Assembly (NCBI RefSeq): GCF_014192375.1 | Contig: NZ_JACHXV010000008.1 | Span: forward strand, 58,623-122,622 | Length of the DNA: 64,000 nt | Reading direction: 5' to 3' | Source of the DNA: Endobacter medicaginis | GTDB taxonomy: Bacteria; Pseudomonadota; Alphaproteobacteria; Acetobacterales; Acetobacteraceae | Shown here: piece by piece, positions 39,432-47,192 of the stretch | Layout: the number at the start of each line of letters is the position of its first letter | Numbering within the stretch: the first letter of the stretch is position 1 | Program-made: the position numbers and the translations under genes | Notes under the pieces: generated by a model | Told to the model about the DNA's origin: nothing | The model's input: the letters and a program-made list of their open reading frames with translations, nothing else | The model's database searches: none

Positions 39432-40301
39432 TTGTCCGACATGTCGTCCCGATCGCTCGAACCCGCCGGTGAGACCCCGCGCGACTTCAAGAGCCTGCGC
39501 GAACTGATCCTCGCGCGGCGGGACGACATGCCCAAGCGGCTGGTGCAGGTCGCCGACTACGCCGTGGCGCATCCGCAGGAGATCGCCTTCGCCCGCGTCG
39601 CCGATCTCGCCCAGGCCGCCGGCGTGCAGCCGTCGACGCTGGTCCGCTTCGCGCAGTCGCTCGGCTATTCGGGGTTCTCCGACCTTCAGGCGGTGTTCCG
39701 CGCCCATGCCCGGCGCCGCTGGCCGGAATATCGCGAGCGCCTCGAACAGCTCGGCGAGCCCGACGCGGCCGACCCGGCCGACCCCTCCCCGGCCGGGCTT
39801 CTGGCCGGTTTCGTGCACGCCTCCCGCGTCTCGCTCGACCATCTCGAGCAGACCGTCGAGCCGGAGGCGCTGGAGCGCTGCATCGCGCTGCTGTGCGAGG
39901 CTCGCAACATCGTGCTGCTCGGCAACCGACGCGTCTATCCGGTCGCGCTCTACCTGCTCTATGCGCTGCGCCGGCTCGGCGTACGCGCCGAATGTCTCGA
40001 CAATGCCGGCAGCCTCGCCGAACGCCATGCCGATCTGCTTGGCGAGGGCGACGTGGTGCTCGCCATCAGCTTCACCCCCTATGCCGCCGACACGCTCGCC
40101 CTCGCCACAGCCGCCGCGAAAGGTGGCGCGCGCGTGGTCGCCATCACCGACAGCCCGTTCTCGCCGCTGACCCAGCTCGCCGAGACCTGGCTGGAAGTGG
40201 CCGAGACCGACCATGCCGGCTTCCGCTCCCTTTCGGCCACCTTCGCGCTGGCCACCACCCTCGCCGTCGCGGTCGCCGAACGCCGCGCCCACCGGCCCTG
40301 A
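39432..40301 (+). CDS. iolR: RpiR-family regulator of the inositol genes
   Basis: A 289-residue RpiR protein: N-terminal HTH (ARVADLAQAAGVQPSTLVRFAQSLGYSGF read in two parts) and a C-terminal SIS domain (IVLLGNRRVYPVA, VVLAISFTPYAADT) that binds sugar phosphates. In rhizobia the equivalent IolR represses iol genes, and a late inositol intermediate relieves it. TTG 39432 is chosen because AGGGAAG lies 11 nt upstream; ATG 39441 is possible. It is the fourth gene of the rightward operon. Confidence 0.9.
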   Translation: MSDMSSRSLEPAGETPRDFKSLRELILARRDDMPKRLVQVADYAVAHPQEIAFARVADLAQAAGVQPSTLVRFAQSLGYSGFSDLQAVFRAHARRRWPEYRERLEQLGEPDAADPADPSPAGLLAGFVHASRVSLDHLEQTVEPEALERCIALLCEARNIVLLGNRRVYPVALYLLYALRRLGVRAECLDNAGSLAERHADLLGEGDVVLAISFTPYAADTLALATAAAKGGARVVAITDSPFSPLTQLAETWLEVAETDHAGFRSLSATFALATTLAVAVAERRAHRP

Positions 40302-40315
40302 CAGGACCCGCCCCG

Positions 40316-41524
40316 ATGAGCATCGCCACCCTCTCCTCCCCGGGCACGATCGGCGTCGGGCTGGTCGGCAGCGGCTTCATGGGCCGCGCCCACGCCCAGG
40401 CCTTCCGCGCCGTCGGCGGGCTGTTCGACCTGCCCCTCCGTCCGCGCCTGTCGATGCTGGCCGATACCACGATGGACGGCGCCACCCGGGCCGCCGCCTC
40501 GCTCGGCTTCGAGCACGCCTGCGACGACTGGCGCGAACTCGTCGCCGACCCGAACGTGGATCTCGTCGCCATCACCACCCCCAATGCGCTGCATGCGCCG
40601 ATCGCGCTCGCCGCCCTTGCCGCGGGCAAGCACGTCTATTGCGAGAAGCCGCTCTCGGTAACGCTCGACGAGGCCACCCGCATGTGCGCGGCCGCGCGGG
40701 CCGCCGGCACCGTTACCGCAGTCGGCTTCAACTACCTCGCCAACCCGATGCTCCAGGTCGCGCGCGAGATCGTCGCCAGCGGTGAGATCGGCGAGATCAC
40801 CTTCTATCGCGGCATCCATGCCGAGGATTTCATGGCCGATCCGGCGGCACCGTTCTCGTGGCGCTGCCGTCCCGACCAGGCCGGCGGCGCGCTGGCCGAT
40901 ATCGGCAGCCACGCGCTGTCGATGGCCCGCTTCCTGCTCGGCGATGTCGAGCGCGTGTTCGCCAGCCTCGATACGATCCACCACCGCCGCCCCGATCCGG
41001 CCCGGCCGGGGACGATGCTGCCGGTGACCATCGACGACAGTGCGCACATGCTGCTGCGTTTCCACGACCGGCCGCTCACCGCCCATGTCTGCACCACCTG
41101 GCTCGCCTCGGGCCGCGACATGCAGCTCGGTTTCGAGATCGCCGGCACCAGAGGCGGGCTGTCCTTCAGCCAGGAACGCTTCAACGAGCTGCGCCTGTAT
41201 CGCGCCGGCGAGGCGCCCGGACGCAGCGGTTTCCGCACCCTCCATGCCGGTCCGGCGCATGGCGACTACGGCGCGTTCTGCCCGGCACCCGGCCATCAGA
41301 TCGGTTTTGGCGACCTCAAGACCATCGAGGTCGCCCGGCTGCTCGGCGCCATCGCCGGCCATGGCACGCCGATCGTCGATTTCGACTCGGCGGCGATGAT
41401 CGCCGCGCTGTCCGACGCCGCGCGCCGCTCCTCGCTCGAGGAACGCTGGATCAGCCTGCCGCGCGACGCCCCGGCGGCCGCTGCGGCCTACGCCAGCCCG
41501 GCGAACAGCGAGGTGGACAGATAG
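40316..41524 (+). CDS. Gfo/Idh/MocA oxidoreductase of the inositol cluster
   Basis: A 402-residue dehydrogenase, distinct from iolG, with the NAD loop VGLVGSGFMGRAHAQAF, the catalytic EKPLSVT and the DIGSHALSMARFLLGD helix. Homologues of this longer type include scyllo-inositol dehydrogenases and other cyclitol or sugar dehydrogenases, so it may broaden the range of inositol isomers used. It follows iolR by 14 nt. Its last 37 nt overlap the convergent cysK gene. Confidence 0.86.
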   Translation: MSIATLSSPGTIGVGLVGSGFMGRAHAQAFRAVGGLFDLPLRPRLSMLADTTMDGATRAAASLGFEHACDDWRELVADPNVDLVAITTPNALHAPIALAALAAGKHVYCEKPLSVTLDEATRMCAAARAAGTVTAVGFNYLANPMLQVAREIVASGEIGEITFYRGIHAEDFMADPAAPFSWRCRPDQAGGALADIGSHALSMARFLLGDVERVFASLDTIHHRRPDPARPGTMLPVTIDDSAHMLLRFHDRPLTAHVCTTWLASGRDMQLGFEIAGTRGGLSFSQERFNELRLYRAGEAPGRSGFRTLHAGPAHGDYGAFCPAPGHQIGFGDLKTIEVARLLGAIAGHGTPIVDFDSAAMIAALSDAARRSSLEERWISLPRDAPAAAAAYASPANSEVDR

Positions 41525-42540
41525 CGCTCGGCGAAGGAGGGCGAGATGGCGATGATCTGCTTGCCCTCGTTCTCCGCCTGCCCCGCCAGCCGCAGCGCCG
41601 CATGCAGCGCCGCGCCCGAGGAAATGCCGATCGGCAGCCCCTCGATTCGCGCGCAGCGCCGCGCCGCCGCGATCGCCTCGCGCTCGCTGACCGTCAGCAC
41701 CCCGTCCAGCAGCCCCTGATCGAGCACGCCTGGGCGGAAGCCCGGACCGATGCCCTGGATGCCATGTGGGCCCGGCTCGTCGCCGTTGAGCACCGCGCTC
41801 TCGGCCGGCTCCAGCCCGAACACCTTCAGGCCAGGCTTGCGCGGCTTGAGCGCGCGCGCGATCCCGGTCGCTGTGCCGCCGGTACCGATGCCGGCCACCA
41901 CGATATCGACCCCGCCATCGGTGTCGCGCCAGATCTCCTCGGCGGTCGTCAGTGCATGGATTTCGGGGTTGGCGGGGTTGTCGAACTGGCGCGGCATCCA
42001 CGAATCGGGCGTGTTGGCGAGGATCTCGTTGGCGCGCGCGATCGCGCCCGCCATGCCGAGCTTGGCCGGGGTGAGCTCGAGCTGCACATCCATCAGCCGC
42101 AGCATCTTGCGCCGCTCGATCGACGCACCCTCCGGCATGGTCACGATCAGCCGGTAGCCGCGCGAGGCGGCGACGAAGGCGAGCGCGATGCCGGTATTGC
42201 CGGAGGTGGGCTCCACCAGCACGGTGCGACCGGGTGTGATCAGCCCTTCCGCCTCCGCCTTGAGGATCATCGCCGCCCCGATGCGGTCCTTGACCGAGCC
42301 GAGCGGGTTGAAGAATTCCAGCTTGAGCATCACGTCGGCGCAGGCGGCGTCCTCGCAGGCGAGCCGCGGAATGCGCACCAGCGGCGTTCCGCCGACCGCC
42401 TCGACGATGTTGTCGTAGATCCGGCCGCGGGGGGCGGAGAGCTTGCCGCTCCAGACGGCGGCCTCGACCGCATCGCGCGGGGTTGCTTCGGGGGCGGGGC
42501 GCGTCGCGGGACGCTTGGAGAGGGTCTTGCTGTGAGCCAT
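41488..42540 (-). CDS. cysK: Cysteine synthase (O-acetylserine sulfhydrylase)
   Basis: A 350-residue PLP enzyme. The PLP lysine is in PLGSVKDRIG, the substrate loop is EPTSGNTGIALAF, and the phosphate loop is GIGTGGTATG. It makes cysteine from O-acetylserine and sulfide. An N-terminal extension of about 40 residues precedes the usual start. It is divergent from an Rrf2 regulator with 95 nt between them, and is near a sulfite reductase gene, so it fits a sulfur-assimilation cluster. Confidence 0.95.
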   Translation of the reverse strand: MAHSKTLSKRPATRPAPEATPRDAVEAAVWSGKLSAPRGRIYDNIVEAVGGTPLVRIPRLACEDAACADVMLKLEFFNPLGSVKDRIGAAMILKAEAEGLITPGRTVLVEPTSGNTGIALAFVAASRGYRLIVTMPEGASIERRKMLRLMDVQLELTPAKLGMAGAIARANEILANTPDSWMPRQFDNPANPEIHALTTAEEIWRDTDGGVDIVVAGIGTGGTATGIARALKPRKPGLKVFGLEPAESAVLNGDEPGPHGIQGIGPGFRPGVLDQGLLDGVLTVSEREAIAAARRCARIEGLPIGISSGAALHAALRLAGQAENEGKQIIAISPSFAERYLSTSLFAGLA

Positions 42541-42582
42541 CTCCTTTCAATACACGCAAACGCCGCGTAGATCATCCCCGTT

Positions 42583-42598
42583 CGAGATGTTATTCTCG
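42583..42598. promoter_or_regulatory. Inverted repeat between cysK and the Rrf2 gene
   Basis: CGAGA-TGTTAT-TCTCG is centred in the 95-bp divergent region, 42 nt from cysK and 37 nt from the regulator start. Its AT-rich centre and position make it a candidate Rrf2 (CymR-like) operator. Confidence 0.45.
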
Positions 42599-42635
42599 CG
42601 TTCGTGACGTGAAAGCCCGGAGGGAGACAGACCGC

Positions 42636-43088
42636 ATGATGCTGCTCAGACGCGACAGGGCGATGACCGCTGTGGCGGTGATGCTCGATGTGGCCTTCCA
42701 TGCCGGGCGCTCGGGCACGGTCAGTGCCGCCGACATCGCGGAGCGCGCCGGCATGGCGCGGCGGGGAATCGAGCCGCTGCTGCAGACGCTGTCGCGCAGC
42801 GGGCTGCTGGAGAGCGTGCGTGGGCCGCGTGGCGGCTACCGCCTCGGCTATCCGCGCCGCGACATCACCATCGCCGACATCATCACCCGCGTGCTGGAAG
42901 ACGATGCGCCGGCCGAAGAGACGCCGAAGGGCCCGCTGTTCGTCGAGGTGATCGAACCTTTCTGGAGCGAGCTCGATACCGAGCTGCGCGCCCGACTGGC
43001 CAAGCTCACCCTGGACGAGCTGATGCGGCGCGCCGAGGCGGCGGGTCTGGCGCGGCCTCTTGCGGAACCGATCAGCTTCTCCATCTGA
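42636..43088 (+). CDS. Cysteine-free Rrf2 regulator, CymR-like
   Basis: A 150-residue Rrf2 protein with the winged helix (VSAADIAERAGMARRGIEPLL) and wing RGPRGGYRLGYPRRDITIADI. It has no cysteine at all, so unlike the suf regulator it cannot hold an Fe-S cluster. The Fe-S-free CymR of Bacillus senses cysteine supply by binding CysK; divergent placement from cysK suggests the same logic here. GGAGGGAGA precedes ATG 42636. The partner interaction is inferred. Confidence 0.9.
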   Translation: MMLLRRDRAMTAVAVMLDVAFHAGRSGTVSAADIAERAGMARRGIEPLLQTLSRSGLLESVRGPRGGYRLGYPRRDITIADIITRVLEDDAPAEETPKGPLFVEVIEPFWSELDTELRARLAKLTLDELMRRAEAAGLARPLAEPISFSI

Positions 43089-43228
43089 ATGTCACATGGC
43101 GGGTATGTGATTTGCCCGCCATCCACGCCATTGCGTCGTCCATTATCTTGACGCACGAGGAGTTCTGGCGCTTTGGTCGCGCCGCTTTCCAACGCAACGC
43201 CTTCACCTGACAGGGACGGACCACCCCA

Positions 43229-43861
43229 ATGACCGTGCAACTTGGCCAGATCGCGCCGGATTTCGAGCAGGACACCACCCAAGGACGCATCCGCTTCCAT
43301 GAGTGGCTCGGCTCGTCCTGGGGCGTGCTGTTCAGCCACCCGAAAGACTACACTCCGGTCTGCACCACCGAACTCGGCGCCGTGGCGGCGCTGAAGGAGG
43401 ACTGGGACAAGCGCAACGTCAAGGTGATCGGCCTGTCGGTCGACCCGGTCGACAGCCATCACGGCTGGGAGGCCGATATCGCCGAGACGCAAGGGACGGC
43501 GGTGAACTTCCCGATGATCGCCGATCCCGACCGCACCGTGTCGAATCTCTATGGCATGGTCCATCCCGAGGCCGACCCGACCATCACCGTGCGTTCGGTG
43601 TTCGTGATCGACCCGAACAAGAAGGTGCGTCTGTCGCTGACCTATCCGCCGAGTGCCGGGCGCAATTTTGCCGAGATCCTGCGCGTGATCGACAGCCTCC
43701 AGCTCACCGACCGTCACAAGGTCACCACCCCGGCCAACTGGACGCCGGGTGAGGACGTCATCATCGCCCCATCGGTCTCCGACGAGGACGCAAAGGCGAA
43801 GTTCCCCGGTGGCTGGAAGACGCTCAAGCCCTATCTGCGCCTCGTCAAGCAGCCTGTCTGA
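43229..43861 (+). CDS. 1-Cys peroxiredoxin (Prx6 type)
   Basis: A 210-residue peroxiredoxin with peroxidatic Cys in SHPKDYTPVCTTEL and the long Prx6-type C-terminal domain (TPANWTPGEDVIIAPS). No resolving cysteine is seen, so it is a 1-Cys enzyme that needs an external thiol. It reduces peroxides in the cytoplasm. It lies 12 nt upstream of the sulfite reductase gene in the same direction and may be co-transcribed with it. Confidence 0.96.
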   Translation: MTVQLGQIAPDFEQDTTQGRIRFHEWLGSSWGVLFSHPKDYTPVCTTELGAVAALKEDWDKRNVKVIGLSVDPVDSHHGWEADIAETQGTAVNFPMIADPDRTVSNLYGMVHPEADPTITVRSVFVIDPNKKVRLSLTYPPSAGRNFAEILRVIDSLQLTDRHKVTTPANWTPGEDVIIAPSVSDEDAKAKFPGGWKTLKPYLRLVKQPV

Positions 43862-43873
43862 AAGCATCGTCCG

Positions 43874-45604
43874 ATGACCACACCCGCCCGCCCCCCTTCC
43901 GGCGTCGAGACACTCAAGACCGCCAGCGACTTCCTGCGTGGCGATCTTGCCGCCGAGCTGGCGGCGGGCGGGATCCAGGTCTCGGAGGATGGCTACAACC
44001 TGCTCAAGTTCCACGGCAGCTACGAGCAGTTCGACCGCGACACCGCCACCGCCCGCAAGCAGGCCAAGCTGGAGAAGGACTACCAGTTCATGGTGCGCGT
44101 GCGTATGCCCGGCGGGCGGCTCACGGCGGCGCAATACCTCGCCTTCGACGCGCTGGCCGACCGCTATGCCAACGCCACCCTGCGCATCACCACCCGCCAG
44201 GGCATCCAGTTCCACGGCATCCTCAAGGGCGATCTCAAGGCCTCGATCGCCGACATCAACCATACGGGGCTGACCACGCTGGCCGCCTGCGGCGATGTGG
44301 TGCGCAATTTGATGACCACCGCCGCCCCCCGGCGCGACGCCCGCCATGCGCAGGTGCAGGCCGATGCGGAGCATCTCTCGCGCGTGCTGCTGCCGCGCAC
44401 CCGCGCCTATGCGGAGATCTTTCTCGACGAGGAACCGGTCTCACCCGAGCCGCAGGAGATCGAGCCGCTCTACGGCCCGACCTATCTGCCGAGAAAATTC
44501 AAGATCGGCATCGCCCTGCCTGGCGACAACACGATCGACGTCCTGACCCAGGATCTCGGCATCATCGCCCTGTTCGATGAGGCCGATGTGCTGACCGGCT
44601 ACCTGATCGCCGTCGGCGGCGGGCTGGGCATGACCCATAATCGTGCCGACACCTTCCCGCGCCTTGCCACCCCGGTCTGCGTGGTGCCGCCCGACCGGCT
44701 GGTCGACATCGTGGAAGCGGTGATCCGCCTGCAGCGCGACCATGGCGATCGCACCGACCGCAAGCGCGCACGGCTGAAATACGTCGTCCATGACCGCGGC
44801 ATCGAGTGGATCATCGCCACCCTGGCCGAGTATTATGGCGAGCCGCTCACCCCGCCGCCCGCCCTGCCCTCGCTTGCGGTACCTGATCTGCTCGGCTGGC
44901 ACGAACAGGGCGATGGCAACTGGTGGCTCGGTGTGCCGGTGCCCTCGGGCCGAATCGCCGATTACGACGCCGATGCCGGCGAGGGCCTGGCCAATGTGCG
45001 GCTCCGCAGCGCGCTGCACGAGATCGCCACCCGGTTCGGCCATGTCGCGCCGATCATGACGCCGCAGCAGGACGTGCTGCTGTCGGATGCGCGCCCCGAG
45101 GACCGCGACGCGATCGACGCAATCCTCGCCGGGCATGGCGTCGTGCCGGCGAGCCGGCTGACCCCGCTCGCCCGCTTCGCGCTCGCCTGTCCGGCGCTGC
45201 CGACCTGCGGCCTCGCCCTGCACGAGGCGGAGCGCGTCCGTGAGCCGCTGGTGCTGCAGTTCGAGGCGCTGCTGGCGAAATATGGCCGTGCCGATCGGTC
45301 GATCTCGCTTCGCATCACCGGCTGCCCGAATGGCTGCGCACGCACCTATACCGGCGATATCGGCCTGGTTGGCCGGATGCCGGGGCATTACGCGCTCTAT
45401 GTGGGGGGCGATTTCGAGGGCACGCGGCTGTCGTTCCGGCTGCTCGACCGGGTACCGGATGCCAAGCTGATCCCGAGCTTCGAGCCGCTGGTCGCTGCCT
45501 GGGCCGAACAGGGGCGCGACCATGAGGGCTTCGGCGATTTCTGCGACCGGCTCGGCCGCGATCGTCTGCTCGCCCTGATCGATCACGCCGCCCAGGCGGC
45601 GTGA
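43874..45604 (+). CDS. Siroheme sulfite/nitrite reductase hemoprotein
   Basis: A 576-residue nitrite/sulfite reductase. The Fe-S/siroheme cysteines are in CPALPTCGLALHEAE and TGCPNGCARTYTGDIG (C-x5-C and C-x3-C), and the siroheme-binding arginine region is TLRITTRQGIQFHGI. Next to cysK and a CymR-like regulator it most likely reduces sulfite to sulfide (CysI role). No CysJ flavoprotein is in the window, so the electron donor may be ferredoxin or encoded elsewhere. The last codons are part of a long palindrome. Confidence 0.92.
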   Translation: MTTPARPPSGVETLKTASDFLRGDLAAELAAGGIQVSEDGYNLLKFHGSYEQFDRDTATARKQAKLEKDYQFMVRVRMPGGRLTAAQYLAFDALADRYANATLRITTRQGIQFHGILKGDLKASIADINHTGLTTLAACGDVVRNLMTTAAPRRDARHAQVQADAEHLSRVLLPRTRAYAEIFLDEEPVSPEPQEIEPLYGPTYLPRKFKIGIALPGDNTIDVLTQDLGIIALFDEADVLTGYLIAVGGGLGMTHNRADTFPRLATPVCVVPPDRLVDIVEAVIRLQRDHGDRTDRKRARLKYVVHDRGIEWIIATLAEYYGEPLTPPPALPSLAVPDLLGWHEQGDGNWWLGVPVPSGRIADYDADAGEGLANVRLRSALHEIATRFGHVAPIMTPQQDVLLSDARPEDRDAIDAILAGHGVVPASRLTPLARFALACPALPTCGLALHEAERVREPLVLQFEALLAKYGRADRSISLRITGCPNGCARTYTGDIGLVGRMPGHYALYVGGDFEGTRLSFRLLDRVPDAKLIPSFEPLVAAWAEQGRDHEGFGDFCDRLGRDRLLALIDHAAQAA

Positions 45605-45611
45605 TCGATCA
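45576..45611. terminator. Long perfect hairpin at the end of the sulfite reductase gene
   Basis: Two perfect 17-nt arms (TGATCGATCACGCCGCC and its complement) separated by CA span the stop codon at 45602-45604. The hairpin sits between convergent genes. Neither side has a T run, so it may stop transcription from both sides imperfectly, or protect the mRNA 3' end. Confidence 0.6.
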
Positions 45612-45616
45612 ACCAG

Positions 45617-46183
45617 TCATTTGCTGGTGGTTTTCTTGACGGCCTTCTTCTTCGACGTGGTGTGATGCGTCGTGCTGCGATGCGTCGTGGTCGGCGCCGC
45701 GACCGGCGCCGGAGCCGCTTCGGCGGGTGGAGCGACGCCGACGCCGGCCTGCACGGTGACATCCACCGACAGCGGCACGCGCGGACGGCCCTGGCCGGGG
45801 ATCAGGCTGACCGCGAAGTGATCACCGCCCGCGTAGGCGGTGGTGGCGGTGTAGCTGATATAGGTCGCGTTATAGTAGTTGTAGATGAACGCCTTGCCGT
45901 GATCCGGCAGCGTGGTCAGTACGAATGAGCCATAGGACGAGGCATCGGGCTGCGCGACCTTGATCGCGCAGGCGCCGTCATCGCTGCGCACCGACATCTT
46001 CGCCGTGCCGGCGCCGTTCGGCGCGATCGCCACGGGCGTGACCTCGCACAGCGCCGAGGCACGGATCGCGGCGAACGGATTGACCGGCGGCGAGGCGACG
46101 GGGATCTGCGGATGCGCGCAGCCGGCCAGCAGCGACAATCCCAGGCACGGTGCGGCCAGCTTCAGCCCGGCGCGCGGCTTCAT
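45617..46183 (-). CDS. Hypothetical lipoprotein with basic repetitive tail
   Basis: A 188-residue precursor with lipobox LLAGC at about 18-22. The core looks beta-rich (SFVLTTLPDHGKAFIYNYYN, then aromatic strands), and the low-complexity tail APAPVAAPTTTHRSTTHH ends in KKKAVKKTTSK. I recognise no family. The lysine/histidine-rich end could bind polyanions, cell wall or DNA. A possible promoter on the same strand is TTGACG (46413-46418) and TATCGA (46390-46395) with a 17-nt spacer, which would leave a leader of about 200 nt. Confidence 0.75.
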   Translation of the reverse strand: MKPRAGLKLAAPCLGLSLLAGCAHPQIPVASPPVNPFAAIRASALCEVTPVAIAPNGAGTAKMSVRSDDGACAIKVAQPDASSYGSFVLTTLPDHGKAFIYNYYNATYISYTATTAYAGGDHFAVSLIPGQGRPRVPLSVDVTVQAGVGVAPPAEAAPAPVAAPTTTHRSTTHHTTSKKKAVKKTTSK

Positions 46184-46556
46184 ATCGTTCGATCGCTCGG
46201 CGTTGAGGGACACGAGGCTTCGCTCCACAGATGACCGTCCGCGGAGGGACAGCCGGTTTTGTCTGGTTCGTTGTCGTTCCGGGCACAGGCCCGTCAGGGA
46301 ATGCAGCGTGGTAAAGCGATGAACGCGGACCGGCAAGGCCCCCATCCATTGCGGCGATTCGGCCACACCGACCCTCGATCGCTGAAGTTTCGATACTTTC
46401 TCCTTGCCGATCCGTCAATTACGGGGTCAGCTTCAGACATAACATGATGTGGCGCCGTGGCGGGTTTCCGGCGGGCCGCGGTTGCCTTTGCCGCCCAGTC
46501 CTGCCAATGGCTGCTGCGATAATCCGATGCCGACATCCCAACCGGAGTGTGCGTTG
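46184..46556. other. Divergent intergenic region
   Basis: This 373-nt gap separates two divergent secreted-protein genes. Apart from the weak minus-strand promoter pair at 46390-46418, I see no ORF with a credible start, no hairpin with a T run and no RNA gene. Confidence 0.5.
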
Positions 46557-47135
46557 ATGTCCCAAGCCCTGTCGGCCAAGCGCCGTTTCCGCCATCTGGC
46601 CGCCGGCCTTGCCGCGACCTTTGCCGCCGCGATCGGCGCGGGTTCCGTCAGCGACCTGCACGCCACCACCTGCGGGTTGAATTCCGCCCGTACCGCCTTC
46701 GACGTGCAGGGCCTCAAGAGCGAGCTGATGGTCACCGCGCTGTCATGCAACCAGCAGGAGCGCTACAACGCCTTCGTCGCGAAATTCCGCCCCGACCTGC
46801 TCAGCCAGGAAGAGGCGCTGAACCGCTACTTCAAGACCGCCTATGGCCGCTCTGCCCAGAAGGAGCACGACGACTACATCACCCAGCTCGCCAACGTGCA
46901 GTCCGATCGCGGCCTGAAGGCCGGCACCGCCTTCTGCGACCAGCGCATGGCGATGTTCGACGAGGTGGCGATCCTCAACGACGCCGCCGACCTGTCGGGC
47001 TATGCCGAGGCCAAGGACATCGTCCAGCCGGCCAGCTACGAGACCTGCGCGGCTCCCGAAATCCCGACCCGTTCGATGCGCGTTCGCCGCATCAATTCGG
47101 TTGGCCATCGCTCCGGTCGCAGCCACCGGGCCTGA
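46557..47135 (+). CDS. Hypothetical secreted protein
   Basis: A 192-residue precursor with an N-terminal signal region (RRFRHLAAGLAATFAAAIGAG). The mature part has four well-spaced cysteines (TTCGLN, LSCNQQ, AFCDQ, ETCAAPE), consistent with two disulfides in the periplasm, and an RSMRVRRINSVGHRSGRSHRA arginine-rich tail. A helical core (QQERYNAFVAKFRPDLLSQ) separates them. I recognise no family. ATG 46557 has CGGAG 11 nt upstream. Codon use matches its neighbours. Confidence 0.75.
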   Translation: MSQALSAKRRFRHLAAGLAATFAAAIGAGSVSDLHATTCGLNSARTAFDVQGLKSELMVTALSCNQQERYNAFVAKFRPDLLSQEEALNRYFKTAYGRSAQKEHDDYITQLANVQSDRGLKAGTAFCDQRMAMFDEVAILNDAADLSGYAEAKDIVQPASYETCAAPEIPTRSMRVRRINSVGHRSGRSHRA

Positions 47136-47192
47136 AAGCCCGGTCTTGGTCGATCGCTTGACGAATCCGGCCCGGTCGGGCCAGAACACAGC

